DNA from: Rhipidocladum racemiflorum
Taxonomy: Eukaryota; Streptophyta; Magnoliopsida; Poales; Poaceae
Direction of reading: 5' to 3'
Length of the DNA stretch: 64,000 nucleotides
Assembly (NCBI GenBank): GCA_036346355.1
Contig: CM070575.1
Span: 61,695,915-61,759,914, forward strand
In this document: one piece after another, positions 1-10,356 of the stretch
Layout: each line of letters starts with the position of its first letter
Numbering within the stretch: position 1 is the first letter of the stretch
Translations under genes and position numbers: made by a program
Notes under the pieces: generated by a model
Database searches by the model: none
What the model saw: the letters and a program-made list of their open reading frames with translations, nothing else
What the model was told of the DNA's origin: nothing

Positions 1-31
1 TTTTTGAAAACCCAAATTTTGGGATGTTACA
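1..31 (-). mobile_element. End of a Tekay-type LTR (rest lies left of the window)
   Basis: The first 31 bases end in GGGATGTTACA, the same terminus (TGTAACA... on the minus strand) as the four other Tekay-type LTRs in the window. Directly after it the tandem-repeat unit of Tat element A resumes, so this is probably another LTR inserted in A's repeat region. The duplicated target site cannot be checked because the left flank is outside the window. Confidence 0.55.
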
Positions 32-80
32 AGTTCCGACCCGATGCATCCATCAGGTCGAGACTCGGGCGCTACATCAC
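32..80 (+). repeat. Orphan unit of the element A tandem repeat
   Basis: This stretch matches the units of the 988-1577 array (core CGACCCGATGCATCCATCAG, then GAGACTCGGGCGCTACATC). It lies on the other side of the small antisense gene, so repeat units flank that gene on both sides. Confidence 0.75.
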
Positions 81-260
81 TTAGCGATAATAAAAAAAGA
101 AGCTATACTCTCAGCCCAATGCAAGCGTTAGGACGACAATAGGGCAGAAATACAGCTCGGTTCCATCGGCAAGGGAACGAGAAAGCAGAACAACAAAGCA
201 AGAAAGATTGTAGTGTCCAGGTAAGTACAAAATTTTCATTCAATTATCAAAACATAAATA
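81..260. other. Spacer at the 3' end of small antisense gene 1
   Basis: This AT-rich spacer lies between the orphan repeat unit and the end of the small antisense ORF. It resembles the stretch 1578-1680, which follows the main array and precedes the second gene copy. It probably contains the 3' untranslated region of the antisense gene. No clear poly(A) signal was pinned down. Confidence 0.4.
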
Positions 261-713
261 TTACATTGCAGGTAAGCTATTTTTGTTGTTCGGAGTTGGC
301 ACTCTGTGGTGGCGAGAGGGATCATTGCCTGGGCTCCGTTGAGCCTCTCCTTTATCTCCCTCTGCTCCCATGGCGGTAGCACGGGGAGCACGAGCAAGAT
401 ATGAAGCTTCACCCTCTCCCCTCGCGTCATCGGCCTCAGAGAACGAAGGAGAAGCGCCTGCCTCATCAACTATGATCCGTAACACGCTCGTAACCTCCTC
501 CACATATGGAACCGCCTCCTCCTCCGCTAGCCACTCTTCCTCCGATAGCTCCTGCGCGAGGGCATCCCAGTCAATCCCACTATCCGCATTCAAGGAAGCG
601 GCGGACTGGGCGGGAAAAACCATGGCTAGGGGTACAGGATCTGACATTTCAGAGGAGAGCGAGGAGTGCGCATCGGACACCATGGAAAGTCTCGAGGCTA
701 AAGGTCTTTGCAC
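261..713 (-). CDS. Small acidic antisense ORF of Tat element A (copy 1)
   Basis: An intact 150-residue ORF on the strand opposite to element A. The function is unknown and I recognise no catalytic domain. The N-terminus is rich in Ser and Ala. Residues about 45-90 are strongly acidic and probably helical (core ELSEEEWLAEEEAVPYVEEV). The C-terminus is Pro/Arg-rich. A TATA box (CTATAAATAG on the minus strand, 778-787) lies about 65-75 bp upstream of the ATG, so it could be an independent transcription unit. A diverged second copy with the same promoter region lies at 1679-2172 plus 18041-18149. A gene of similar size and an acidic helical core, also antisense, sits at 60326-60547 in element E. 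Expression is inferred only from the promoter-like layout. Confidence 0.55.
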   Translation of the reverse strand: MQRPLASRLSMVSDAHSSLSSEMSDPVPLAMVFPAQSAASLNADSGIDWDALAQELSEEEWLAEEEAVPYVEEVTSVLRIIVDEAGASPSFSEADDARGEGEASYLARAPRATAMGAEGDKGEAQRSPGNDPSRHHRVPTPNNKNSLPAM

Positions 714-777
714 TCGAGTAGCTGAAACTAGAAGAGGAGGAGGATGAAAGAGTAAGGGCCCTCAACGCGAGTCCGAC

Positions 778-787
778 CTATTTATAG
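778..787 (-). promoter_or_regulatory. TATA box of small antisense gene 1
   Basis: CTATTTATAG on the plus strand reads CTATAAATAG on the minus strand, 65 bp upstream of the ATG at 713. The sequence from here to about 850 is clearly homologous to 18233-18310, the promoter of the second copy. Confidence 0.6.
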
Positions 788-987
788 CACCAGGAACAAA
801 TGAGGTGCGGCGCTTGGGATATCAAAATGCCCGCTCGCATTCGGTGACAAGAATGAGCGTGCTACATTAATCAGTAAGTCAAAATGGATAAAGAGAAGCC
901 ATGCAAAAAACGAAGCGTTACAAGAATGTCTGCCTGATCCAATGATCGGCACGAGCGATAAAAATCAAGACAATGCATGGCTCGACC

Positions 988-1577
988 CAGTAGTCCGATC
1001 GGTTATGTTTATGCTCAAGTCCCAACCTGATGCTTCCATCAGGTCGACACTCGGGGGCTACATCTCACATTTTTTGATGCTTATGCTCAAGTCCCGACCC
1101 GATGCTTCCATCAGGTCGAGACTCGGGGGCTACATCACACGTTGTTTGATGCTTATGCTCAAGTCCTGACCCGATGCTTCCATCAGGTCGAGACTCAGGG
1201 GCTACATCGCACGTTTTTGCGGTGCTCATGCTCAAGTCCTGACCCGATGCGTCCATCAGGTCGAGACTCAGGGGCTACATCGCGCGTTTGTTATGCTCAT
1301 GCTCAAAGTCCCGACCCGATGCGCCCATAAGGTCGAGACTAGGGGCCACATCATGCGCGCATTTTTTTGTGGTGCTTATGCTCAAAGTCTAGACCCAATG
1401 CGTCCATCAGGTCAAGACTCGGGGGCTACATCACGCGTTTCTATGGTGCTTATGCTCAAAGTCCCAATCCGATGCATCCATCAGGTCGAGACTCGGGGGC
1501 TACATCGCGGAATCACTAAAGCATTAGCTCAACCCTCCACTCGATGCGACCATCGAGTCGAGGGTTGGGGGCTACAT
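988..1577 (+). repeat. Tandem array, about 8 units of 71-80 bp, each ending in a PPT-like sequence
   Basis: The units carry the core CCCGACCCGATGC..CATCAGGTCGAGACTCGGGGGCTACATC. The GGGGGCTAC blocks centre near 1058, 1130, 1202, 1275, 1346, 1426, 1500 and 1572, so the period is 71-80 bp. The last unit, before 1577, is the most diverged. The purine-rich GACTCGGGGG-CTAC resembles the polypurine tract just before A's 3' LTR (GTTCGGGGGCTAC, 21998-22010). Tandem repeats in the 3' untranslated region are known for Tat-lineage elements. Confidence 0.85.
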
Positions 1578-1678
1578 AAATACTTAACTCTATTTCATCA
1601 GCAAGAGAACGCAAAGAACATTACAGAAAAGCAAAGTTGCAATAATCAGATGAGTACAATTCCATTCATACAATGCCA

Positions 1679-2172
1679 TCAAGGATGGTTATTACAGAAC
1701 AGATAGTTACAATTGTTATTTTCTCTCGGAATCATCACTTTGCTTCGACAAAGAAGAAAACCTTCCAGCAGGATTCTATTGGGCCCCTCCTTTTCTCTCC
1801 TTCTCCCCTGCTCCCGCAACAGCAATCCTTGGAGCACAATGACAAGATGAAATTCCAGAAGCAGAAATTTTACCTTCTTCTCCTCGTGTGCCTTTGTCAT
1901 CTCGGGAGCAACAGCTAGAAGAAATGCCTCTTCTCCAGGATTACACGCAAGAGATGAAATTCCAGGAAACAGAACTCCATCTGGGTCTCCTCGCATGCCC
2001 TGGAGTAAGAGGGGGGAGAAGCGTCCTATGTCCCTCCACAATAACCCTCAGCACACCAGCAAAAACACTCCCCTCACATGGAACCGTTTTCTTCCCCGCT
2101 CGTTGATCTGTCCCCTCTGCCTCCTAGACGATAGGCATCCTGAGCGACTCCATCTTCCAAGCACAGGGAAGC
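1679..2172 (-). pseudogene. Small antisense gene, copy 2: 3' part
   Basis: This is the downstream part of a second, broken copy of the small antisense gene of element A. One minus-strand stretch reads VFAGVLRVIVEG and parallels the VTSVLRIIVDEA segment of copy 1. The frame is interrupted by stops and shifts. The 5' part lies at 18041-18149; a Tekay-type element inserted between them, duplicating GAAGC (2168-2172 and 18041-18045). Confidence 0.5.
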
Positions 2173-3478
2173 TGCCGCGCCCGAAATTGGAATTCCGAAC
2201 ACTCTGTGTGACACACCAGTCCAAGATCACGCTGGTGCTCACAGATACAACAAAGATGAATACCATTACACATACACAACGGAAATAATAATAATAAAGT
2301 ATTCAACTCATATAAAAATTGTTAAGACCTTAAGGTCAGCCTTACAATATTTCAGAGTAAACAAATAAAATAGCAGCGGAATGAAAATTATTCGTGGCGC
2401 CTCAGTATGCCACAAGCAACTGACTTGGCTTGCCCCTAGTTGATCGCCTCTCTGTTCTGCTCCTCTTCATTGGCTTGCAGATCCTCTTCTTCTGGTGTTG
2501 TGATTTTTGAAGGGGTGAGTACATCGGTACTCAACAAGCTATGCATAGAATGCAACCTAATATAGGCTTATTCCAATGGAATGGCTTAACAGGTTTATTT
2601 TGCAGTAAAGTAGCATTTAACAAGTAGCATACGTAGATTCGAAAGTGGTAGAAACAAATAATGTAACAATCACTTTTCCAGAAGTTAAGTAAAAGTATTC
2701 CCACAACCTAATCCATACTTCCACCAACTTCATCTTTTATCCCAACCACATTTTTTTATAAAGTCTAACCCTTGACTGTAATCCCCGAGCAATGTCCAAT
2801 ACCGTGGACTCGGCTATTCGAATAGTTTGTACACTCTGCAGAGGTTATACACTTTACCCACACGATATAGTTAAACACCACACAGGCGAGTAACCATAAC
2901 AAAGTCTTTCCGAAACCTCTATCCTCGCATGCGTACCTCCCGGTATAGTTCCCACTGTCCCTTCCCTTTTGCGGAGCGGAAGTACAGGGCCAACATATAC
3001 CGTTGAAGAGATGTAAGACCAATCGGTAAACACTACACCCTTCTTTCCACATTTATAGCTACAAAAACCACCTGAGGTCTCACATGCTAAGACTTCGGAA
3101 TCGTACTCAACTAGGTCTATCCCACTCCAGACATGTGGTTGTATGTTAGGCCCAGTTCAAAGGCTTGCAAGGTTAAGTCCTTAGGTTGACCGTGGCAAGA
3201 CTACCCAAAGTTCACAAAACCAAATTCAATAACATCTCTCCCAGGTGCCACATCGGGCCCACCCATTGATCACTTGCCACTTGCCACAGCCTAAACCATT
3301 TTTCCCACCCGGTTGGTTACCATGCATTCAGCTTACTTCCAAATTTGTGTCATTAGCTCGAATGGCATGACTAAGCAGATCTAACACGTTCTAGCTACCC
3401 TGTTCTGGTTATTAGTATTAACCAGTATATATAATCCAACCTAGGGTGACAAAGGGTTTATTGGCATACAAGTATTAT
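2173..3478 (-). mobile_element. Older Tekay-type solo LTR, left segment
   Basis: The segment begins TGCCGCGCCCGAAATTGG, a decayed form of the TGTCGGGACCCGAATTT terminus of the younger LTRs, and aligns through blocks such as GTGGCGCC..CAGTATGCCACAAGCAAC and CTCTGCAGAGGTTAT. The LTR continues at 16125 and ends CGTTACA at 18040. The flanking 5-bp target site GAAGC is perfectly duplicated. With the nested element removed the LTR is about 3.2 kb. No internal region is present, so it is a solo LTR, probably formed by LTR-LTR recombination. The complete Tekay element 3479-16119 is inserted in it. Confidence 0.85.
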
Positions 3479-6400
3479 TGTCGGGACCCCGAATTTGCAA
3501 ATCCGGACCCTCTGTGTATTCAGCACTAGTCCAGGAACGCGCTAGTGCACACAGTCTTAACATCGGTATATATCACAATCATACCAAACGATACTATCAA
3601 AGTACTTTATTTAAATAATCAAAGGGTTACTCGACCTTATGGCCAAGTTACAAATATATGCCTTGCAAGGCGAAACTTATTAAAAGAGAAATAATAGCAG
3701 CGGAAAATCAAATAAACTTCGTGGCGCCATCCAGTATACCACAGGCAACTGACTGGGCTCGCATCCCTAAGTAGACGGGTCCTCTTGGAGTTCCTTCTCC
3801 GAAACTGGCGTAGTCTCCTCTTCAACTGGTATTGTGTTGAGGCAAGGGTGAGTACTTGGTACTCAGCAAGTCATGCACAGAATGCAAGCTAATATACTAT
3901 ATGCATGGCTTGGTACAAAGGAATAGCTCAAGGTATATTTGCGATGTGACTTTTGACAAGTAATATAAGTAGATTCGAAAGCAGTAGAAATAAGTAAAGC
4001 ATAAATAACTTTTCAGGAATTTTAATAAACATTTTTCCCCCATCCTAAACCACATTTCCATCATCTTCATTATTAAACCAACCCAACTTTTCAAATCCAA
4101 GTTAATTTCAGAAAATCTAACCCTTGACTGTAATTCCCGAGCGATGTCCAATACCGTGGACTCGGCTATTCAAATAGATTCTATACTCTGCAGAGGTTAT
4201 GCACTTTACCCACAAGATACAATCCACTCACCACGTCAGCCGTGAATCGCCATACAAGAGTATGCGAATGAGCGATCATAACAAAGCCTTTCGGAAGCCT
4301 CAAACAACACAGGTGGTCCTCTCCGGTACGTGCTCTACACCATCCCTTCCCTTAGCCAAGGCGAAGTATGGGACCAACACACCGTTAGATGGGTACCTGG
4401 CCACAGCCACGATACGCTCCCCCGTACAATCACACAAAAGGTGTAACTGACACCCGAGGCTCCACAAGTGAGTCCTTAGCGACTTAGTCAACTAGGGCCG
4501 TCCCATTCCAGCCATGTGGTTGCAAGTATGACCCAGTTCAAAGGCTTGCAAGGTTAAGTCCTTAGAGTGACCAAGGCAAGACTACAAAAACCAAATCAAC
4601 ACTCCCAATGCCACCTTTGGCCCGATTACTCTTGCCACATGCCCTGGCCGTTTATCAAACCCTAGTTGATTACCATGCACCACGTGCCATCAACATCACA
4701 TGATACGTTTCCAAAACAGGTTCAATATATCATTAAGTCAATATTAGCATTTGATTATCCAAAATCATGTCATGAGCACGTAAGCGAGTCTAAGCAGTAT
4801 ACTACAACGATCTAAACCCATGTTGGCAATTTAATAATGTCCAACTAGTAAACCACAACTAGGGTGACAAAGGGTCATGGCACATACTTAAGTAATCAAG
4901 GTGTCATATAGCAAATTGGTATTTATCTAACCCCCCATGTTTAAACAAAGTATTTTTCTAATTGAACTAGCATGCAATAGTTTAAATCAAAATAGATTTG
5001 AAATAGGATCAACATGGTCAAAGCACAACTTGCCTTCAAAAGCACTTGCTCTTGGTCTTGAGTTGGATCTGAGTCAATACTTCTCCTTGAATCCCTCGGC
5101 ACTTCAACGTCTACTCGTAAAGCGTGCAAATAGCAAATACACAAATAAACACTATGCAAAAGATCCCAAAACTCCAAATAAAATCCATAAACAGAGAGAA
5201 CATAATTTTCTGGATTTTTAGAAACTGGAATAAATCAAATTTGGAGTTAAAAGCATAAAAGTTATGATTATTTAAAGTTTAAATAATCAATTAAATAATT
5301 TTGCAGAGAAAAACTTTAGTCCAAAAATTAAATAAAATTTATATTTAGGTAGATCTCAATTTTATACAAATTTAGAAATTTGAATCGCTCAATCGGAGTT
5401 GAAAGCATAAAAGTTATAAGCGTTTGAAGTTTGAATCTAAATTTGAATCAATATTTCGAATTAATAAATCATTTTCTTTTGGAAATTAATTATTGCGTCG
5501 GCATGGACACGTGGCAGCCTCGATTGGCCTCTTGGCGTAGTCCATGGGCTCGGTCCACGCTCGGCTCGGGTCCACGGTGGACTCGGTCCACGGCTCACGT
5601 GGTGACATGTGGGCCTCTGAGATAGCGTCATTCTTGGCGTCGGCGGGCTCGACCGCAGCGGCAGTGGGACCCAGCGGCGTCATGGGTAGCGTCGGCGCTT
5701 GGCTGGGTTAGCCAGCGACATGCGGGCCCTCGACACGCGGGCCTCGGCGTGTCGGCGTCTACACGCCGCCAGCGTGGGCCAGCCCGACCGCGTCGGTCAA
5801 CTTCCCGACACGTGGCGCAATCTCGTCGTTGGTTTGAAAATCAGCGGCGCGGATTAGATCCAGGGTTAACACGTTGAAACTACTCGATGCTCGTGGGCCG
5901 TTCGATCTAGATCGGGACGGTCGGATCTAATCCTATAATCGCCTTTGCTACGCGTGGCGATTGTGAACCGTTGATCTCGATCCAAGCGGTCCCGCATCTG
6001 TCGGGTTTCTAGGGTTTGGGAAACACGTGAACTCACCGTTCCGTCCGATCTGGATCCAATGGTGCACGGCTTCGAGGGCAGCGATGGCAGCGGCGCCGGC
6101 TTGGACCGAGAGGCGGCGACCTTGCCGTCGGCGTTTCGCGCTCCGGCGAAGTGAGTACTCGAGCGCCGTCGTCTTAGGGAATCCGGATCTGGAAGCTTGA
6201 TGACGGGCGGAGGGCGGCCGACGGCGGAAACGCGCAAACGCAGCGGAGGAAGAGACAACTCCGGCGGCGATTGCGGCTCAGCGGCGGCTCGAGCGAGATG
6301 GCTCGGGAAGCAGGTGCGCAAGGATGAGGGCAACCTCGGGGGCGTCTCACGCTTTAAATAGCCTCGGCGTTCGTGCCTGACGGAAACCTAATTTGCTACT

Positions 6401-6961
6401 GGCGGCGCGGCGGAGTCCAGCTTCGGACTCGGTGAAGACGCGCAATCGTGGCCGTCCACGTGGCACAACCAACGGCCCGCGATCGCGCGGCGGCCGTGCA
6501 GTCGGACACGGCTCGAGTGCAGGTCGGACGGATCTCGGCCGTTGGATCTTGATCCAAGCGGTTGGGATTGATTAGGGTTAGGAGTGGGTTGATCGAGTCA
6601 ATCGGCTTGGGTCGGACTCGAGTCCGACTTCGATCGGATGAACGATGCCTTGACCCGAGTTGGATTTTCCAGGTAATTAATATTTAAAATAATTCCCGAT
6701 AATTCATTTAATTCATTAAAAATAGCAAATGACTCGAGAAAAATTCGAAAAATTCTGGAAAATATTTTGGATCATTTTGGACTCAAATAAAATATTTCCA
6801 ACAAAAATTTATTTGCAAATTTAAATTCTTTAATTATTTCAAAATGGAATAAATTCAAATAAATTCCAAATAAATCCAAATAAATTCCAGAAAATTCCAA
6901 AATTCACCAAAGTGCCAAATCACACATGAATTTAAGAAAAGCAAAATTTTGGGGTGTTACA
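3479..6961 (-). repeat. 3' LTR of the Tekay element
   Basis: The LTR runs from TGTCGGGACC to GGTGTTACA on the plus strand (TGTAACACC...GGTCCCGACA in element sense) and is 3483 bp long. It is AT-rich at both ends, with a GC-rich centre (about 5500-6650) that holds repeated GATC-centred palindromes. A TATA-like CTATTTAAAG on the minus strand lies at 6352-6361. Confidence 0.93.
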
Positions 6962-6973
6962 AACCTCCCCCTT
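6962..6973 (-). promoter_or_regulatory. Polypurine tract of the Tekay element
   Basis: AACCTCCCCCTT on the plus strand is AAGGGGGAGGTT in element sense. It directly adjoins the 3' LTR and would prime plus-strand DNA synthesis. Confidence 0.9.
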
Positions 6974-6989
6974 AATAGAATCTCGTCCC

Positions 6990-7231
6990 CAGAGATTCAG
7001 GCTTACTAAAGGAATAGGTTTGGAAATTCTTTCTTCAAATCCTCTTCGCTCCCAAGTCGCTTCACTTTCTTCATGGTTGCTCCACTTTGAACTCTCTGAG
7101 AATCGGGTTGACTTGTTTCTAGTTTCTCGATCCATTGTGTCTAGAATCCTCACAGGGTGCTCCTTATAAGTCAAGTCCTCATGCAACTCAATTGACTCTA
7201 AGCGGTGTCTGTTCTCAGAACTCGGAGACAC
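6990..7231 (-). pseudogene. Chromodomain at the C-terminus of Tekay pol
   Basis: The minus-strand frame reads DLTYKEHPVRILD, then TR-K motifs, then SNHEESEATWE, matching the chromodomain at the C-terminus of chromoviral integrases, which binds modified histones and guides integration into heterochromatin. A small shift breaks the central strand around the KVQW motif, and the C-terminal helix runs in another frame (GFEERISKP region). It lies just before the polypurine tract, as expected for the end of pol. Confidence 0.75.
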
Positions 7232-7239
7232 TTCTTTAA

Positions 7240-8490
7240 GCTGGACACATGGAATACGTCATGCACTCCTGCCAACGATCTGGCAACTCCAGTTGGTAGG
7301 CAACTTCACCTCTGCGACTCAAAATCTTAAATGGTCCAACATAGCAGGTGCGAGTTTCCCTTTGGCATGGAACCTCTTAACTCCCACTGAGGCGTAACTC
7401 TGAGGTATACAAAGTCTTCCGGTTCAAAACTCAAATCTCGGCGACGATTGTCAGCATAACTCTTTTGTCGTGATTGGGCTATCCTCAACCTTTCCCTAAT
7501 CATAGCGATCTGCTCTTCAGCCTCTTGAAGAATATCAGGCCCAAAGACAGCGCTACGGTCTCATTCCAATTCAATGGTGTCCGACAGGGTTGACCATACT
7601 GATTGCCTCAAAAGGTGACATCTCAAACTAGCCTGATAACTATTGTTGTAACTAAACTCGGCATACGGCAAACTTTTTATCCCAAGAGGTAGCATAAGCC
7701 AATGCACAAGCTCTTAACATATCCTCCGAATCTGGTTGACTCTTTGATGCCCATCCGTGCATGGATGATAAGGCATCAAGTTCAAAGCGGGTCCCCATGG
7801 CTTCATGCAACTTATTCCGAACCTTGAGGTAAATTGGGTACCTCTGTCCGATACAATCCTCTTTGGCACTCCGTGCAAACAAACAATCCTGATCATGTAC
7901 AACTCGCTAATTTATCTCCCGAGTAAGTGGTCTTCACGGGGATAAAATGGGCTACTTTAGTCAAGCGATCCACTATAACCCATATGGAGTCATAACCTCC
8001 TTGAGTCTTTGGCAAACCGTAATGAAATCCATTCCGATTTCCTCCCACTTCCACTCGGTATTTTCACGGTGTAGCAATCCTGCTGGTTTACGATGCATTG
8101 CCTTGACTCTCGGCATACGTCGCACAATGCAACATGCTCGGCAACTTCACGTTTCATACTCGGCCACCAATCTCTCCTTGAGATCTGATACATCTTGGCG
8201 CTTCGAGGATGAATCGAGTACTTGGAGTCATGGGCTTCTTCCAAAATCATTGCTTTAACTCCTTTTTGTTAGGCACACAAATGCGATCCTTCATCCATAA
8301 CGTGCCCTGCTCATCCAACTCGAAATCCTTTGCCTTGCCTTCCTCCATTTTGGACTTAATCCTGCGGATCTTGTCATCATCCTTTTGTCCTTCTCGGATC
8401 TGATCCTCTAGGAGTAGGCTTTACTTCCAATGCGGCCAAGAATCCGCTAGGTACAACCTCAATCTTCATCTTCTGAAAATCCTTACATAA
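7240..8490 (-). pseudogene. Integrase of the Tekay element, frameshifted
   Basis: The zinc-binding N-terminal domain is visible at 7990-8250 (AHDSKYSIHP..KMY, then HVALCDVCRES, the His and Cys-x2-Cys pairs). Part of the catalytic core lies at 7714-7902 (VSDRGTQFTSRF with the second Asp, then a degraded TDGHQRVNQ where TDGQSERVNQ is usual, so the catalytic Glu is lost in this reading). The frame shifts several times. In an intact element this enzyme would insert the cDNA. Confidence 0.75.
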
Positions 8491-8491
8491 C

Positions 8492-9088
8492 TCATCGACT
8501 TGTGGCTAGCAACGCACTCACGGTATGGCTTTTCCGACTCAGAGCATCGGCTACCACGTTGGCCTTCCCGGGATGGTAATGAATTCCAACATTATAGTCC
8601 TTGATCAACTCTAACCATCTCCTCTGCCTCATATTCAGATCCGACTGGGTGAATATGTACTTAAAACTCTTATGATCCGTATACACTTCACATCTGTTTC
8701 CAATCGAGATAGTGACGCCATATCTTCAAAGCATGCACTACGGCAGCTAACTCTAGGTCATGTGTCGGATAATTTTTCCTCATGCGGCCTCAATCGCCTT
8801 GATGCATAAGCGGCGACCTTTCCATTCTGCATCGGCCACACATCCAAGTCCTTGGCGCGATGCGTCACAATAAATATCGAAGCTTTGAGCAACAACCTGC
8901 AGAACTAACACCGGAGCTGAAGTCAATCGAATCTTCAGCAACTGAAATCCTATCTCACATTCTGCCGTCCATGCAAACTTCATTTCATTCTTCAGAAATT
9001 GCGTAAGAGTTTTCGCAATTGTCGAAAAGCCTTCGATGAAAGCAGCGGTAATATCCTGCCATTCAAGGAAACTCCGAATGCAGGTCAC
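8492..9088 (-). pseudogene. RT connection and RNase H of the Tekay element
   Basis: 8780-9088 reads FIEGFSTIAKTLTQFLKN, then APVLVL and YCDASRQGLGCV, the start of the Ty3-type RNase H domain with its first acidic residues. 8492-8686 carries the well-conserved end of the domain (YTDHKSFKYIFTQSDLNMRQ and PGKANVVADALSRKSH). A frameshift separates the two stretches. RNase H removes the RNA template during reverse transcription. Confidence 0.85.
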
Positions 9089-9860
9089 AGTCTTGGTGCT
9101 CCCAATGTAACACAGCTTCTACTTTGCTTGGATCCACAATGACTCCCTCTGCGGTCATTACATGTCCAAGAAACTCCACCTTGTCCTTCCAAAAATCACA
9201 CTTGCTGAACTTGGCGAAAAGTTGTCGTTCCTCGCCTTTTCCAAAACTCGCCTTAAGTGTTCGGCATGTTCATCCTCCTGTCTTGGAGTAGACTAGGATA
9301 TCGTCTATGAACACGACGACAAACTTGTCCAAATATTCCATGAACACCTTATTCATCATATTCATGAAATAATTTGGCGCATTCGTCGGCCCAAAGGACA
9401 TAATCAGTAAACTCGTAATGTCCATATCTTGGCGAGAATGCGATCTTGAATATCTTACGATCGGATCTTCAAGCGATGGTATCCGATCTCGAGATCAATC
9501 TTGGAGAAAACTCCGGCTCCTCTTAACTGATCAAACAAATCATCAATCCTGGGTAGCGGATATTTATTCTTCACGGTGACTTCATTGAGTGCACGGTAGT
9601 CAATGCACATCCTGAAACTCCGTCCTTCTTCTTGACAAACAAAAGCCGGTGCTCCCCACGGCGAACTCGATGATAAATCCTTTCTCCATTAACTCCTCTA
9701 GTTGTTTCTTCATTTCTACCAACTCCTCGGTAGACATCCGATAGGGTCTCTTTGCTATCGGTCTTGTGCAGTACAAGCTCTATCACAAACTCTATGTCCC
9801 TGTGCAGCGGCATGCAGGTAGATCTTCGGGGAAAAACATCGAGTACTCATTCACTCTTTG
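9089..9860 (-). pseudogene. Reverse transcriptase palm of the Tekay element, frameshifted
   Basis: The catalytic motif FVVVFIDDILV (the F-x-D-D box) reads on the minus strand near 9290-9330. Other RT blocks, such as EELMEKGFI upstream and YPLPRIDDLFDQL near 9550, fall in different frames. At least three shifts prevent a continuous enzyme. It lies between protease (9892-10260) and RNase H, as in all chromoviruses. Confidence 0.75.
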
Positions 9861-9891
9861 GGACATCCTCTATGCTGATTGCCTTGGCATG

Positions 9892-10260
9892 TTAACCATC
9901 AAGCTGTCCATCTCTAAGCTGCAGTGGCTTGAAATTCCACTTTCTTCCCACACGGGCTCTCAATCGAGATAGTCCTTCGTCCACAATCAATACAGCCTTG
10001 TGCTTGGATAACCAATCCATTCCCAATATAACATCTAAGGTGCAGGTCTCCAAAATTATAAGGTTTGCTAGGAACTCTATTCCATCTATTAGTATTCTCA
10101 AACATCCTACTTCCGTTCGGAGTTGAACCAGGGTTTGAACTAAAGCATGCACTTAAGTCTTGCAATCCTTAAGTCATTTCTAGTAGCAAAGCCTTGCGAA
10201 ACAAACGAATCACGAAGCTCGAGTCAAACAAAGCTGTGCATCGAGTTAACAAGTAACTTA
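9892..10260 (-). pseudogene. Aspartic protease region of the Tekay element
   Basis: The C-terminal part reads VILGMDWLSKHKAV, the typical end of a Ty3/Gypsy protease domain. The active-site turn is recognisable near 10215 as ALFDSSFV, where DSG or DPG is usual. A frameshift follows the GMDWL motif. The intact enzyme would mature the Gag-Pol polyprotein. Confidence 0.65.
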
Positions 10261-10356
10261 CCCAAGACGACGTCAGTAGCATTCTGCAGTCGTCATGTGA
10301 CATGGTTGACTCGGCCTCTCACCACGATGCAGGGTGTGGCTCCTGTCTTTGGCGTC

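Noticed and set aside
988..1577. Regularly spaced repeats resembling a CRISPR array
   Set aside because: The units are directly adjacent with no unique spacers, the period is 71-80 bp, and the setting is a plant retrotransposon.
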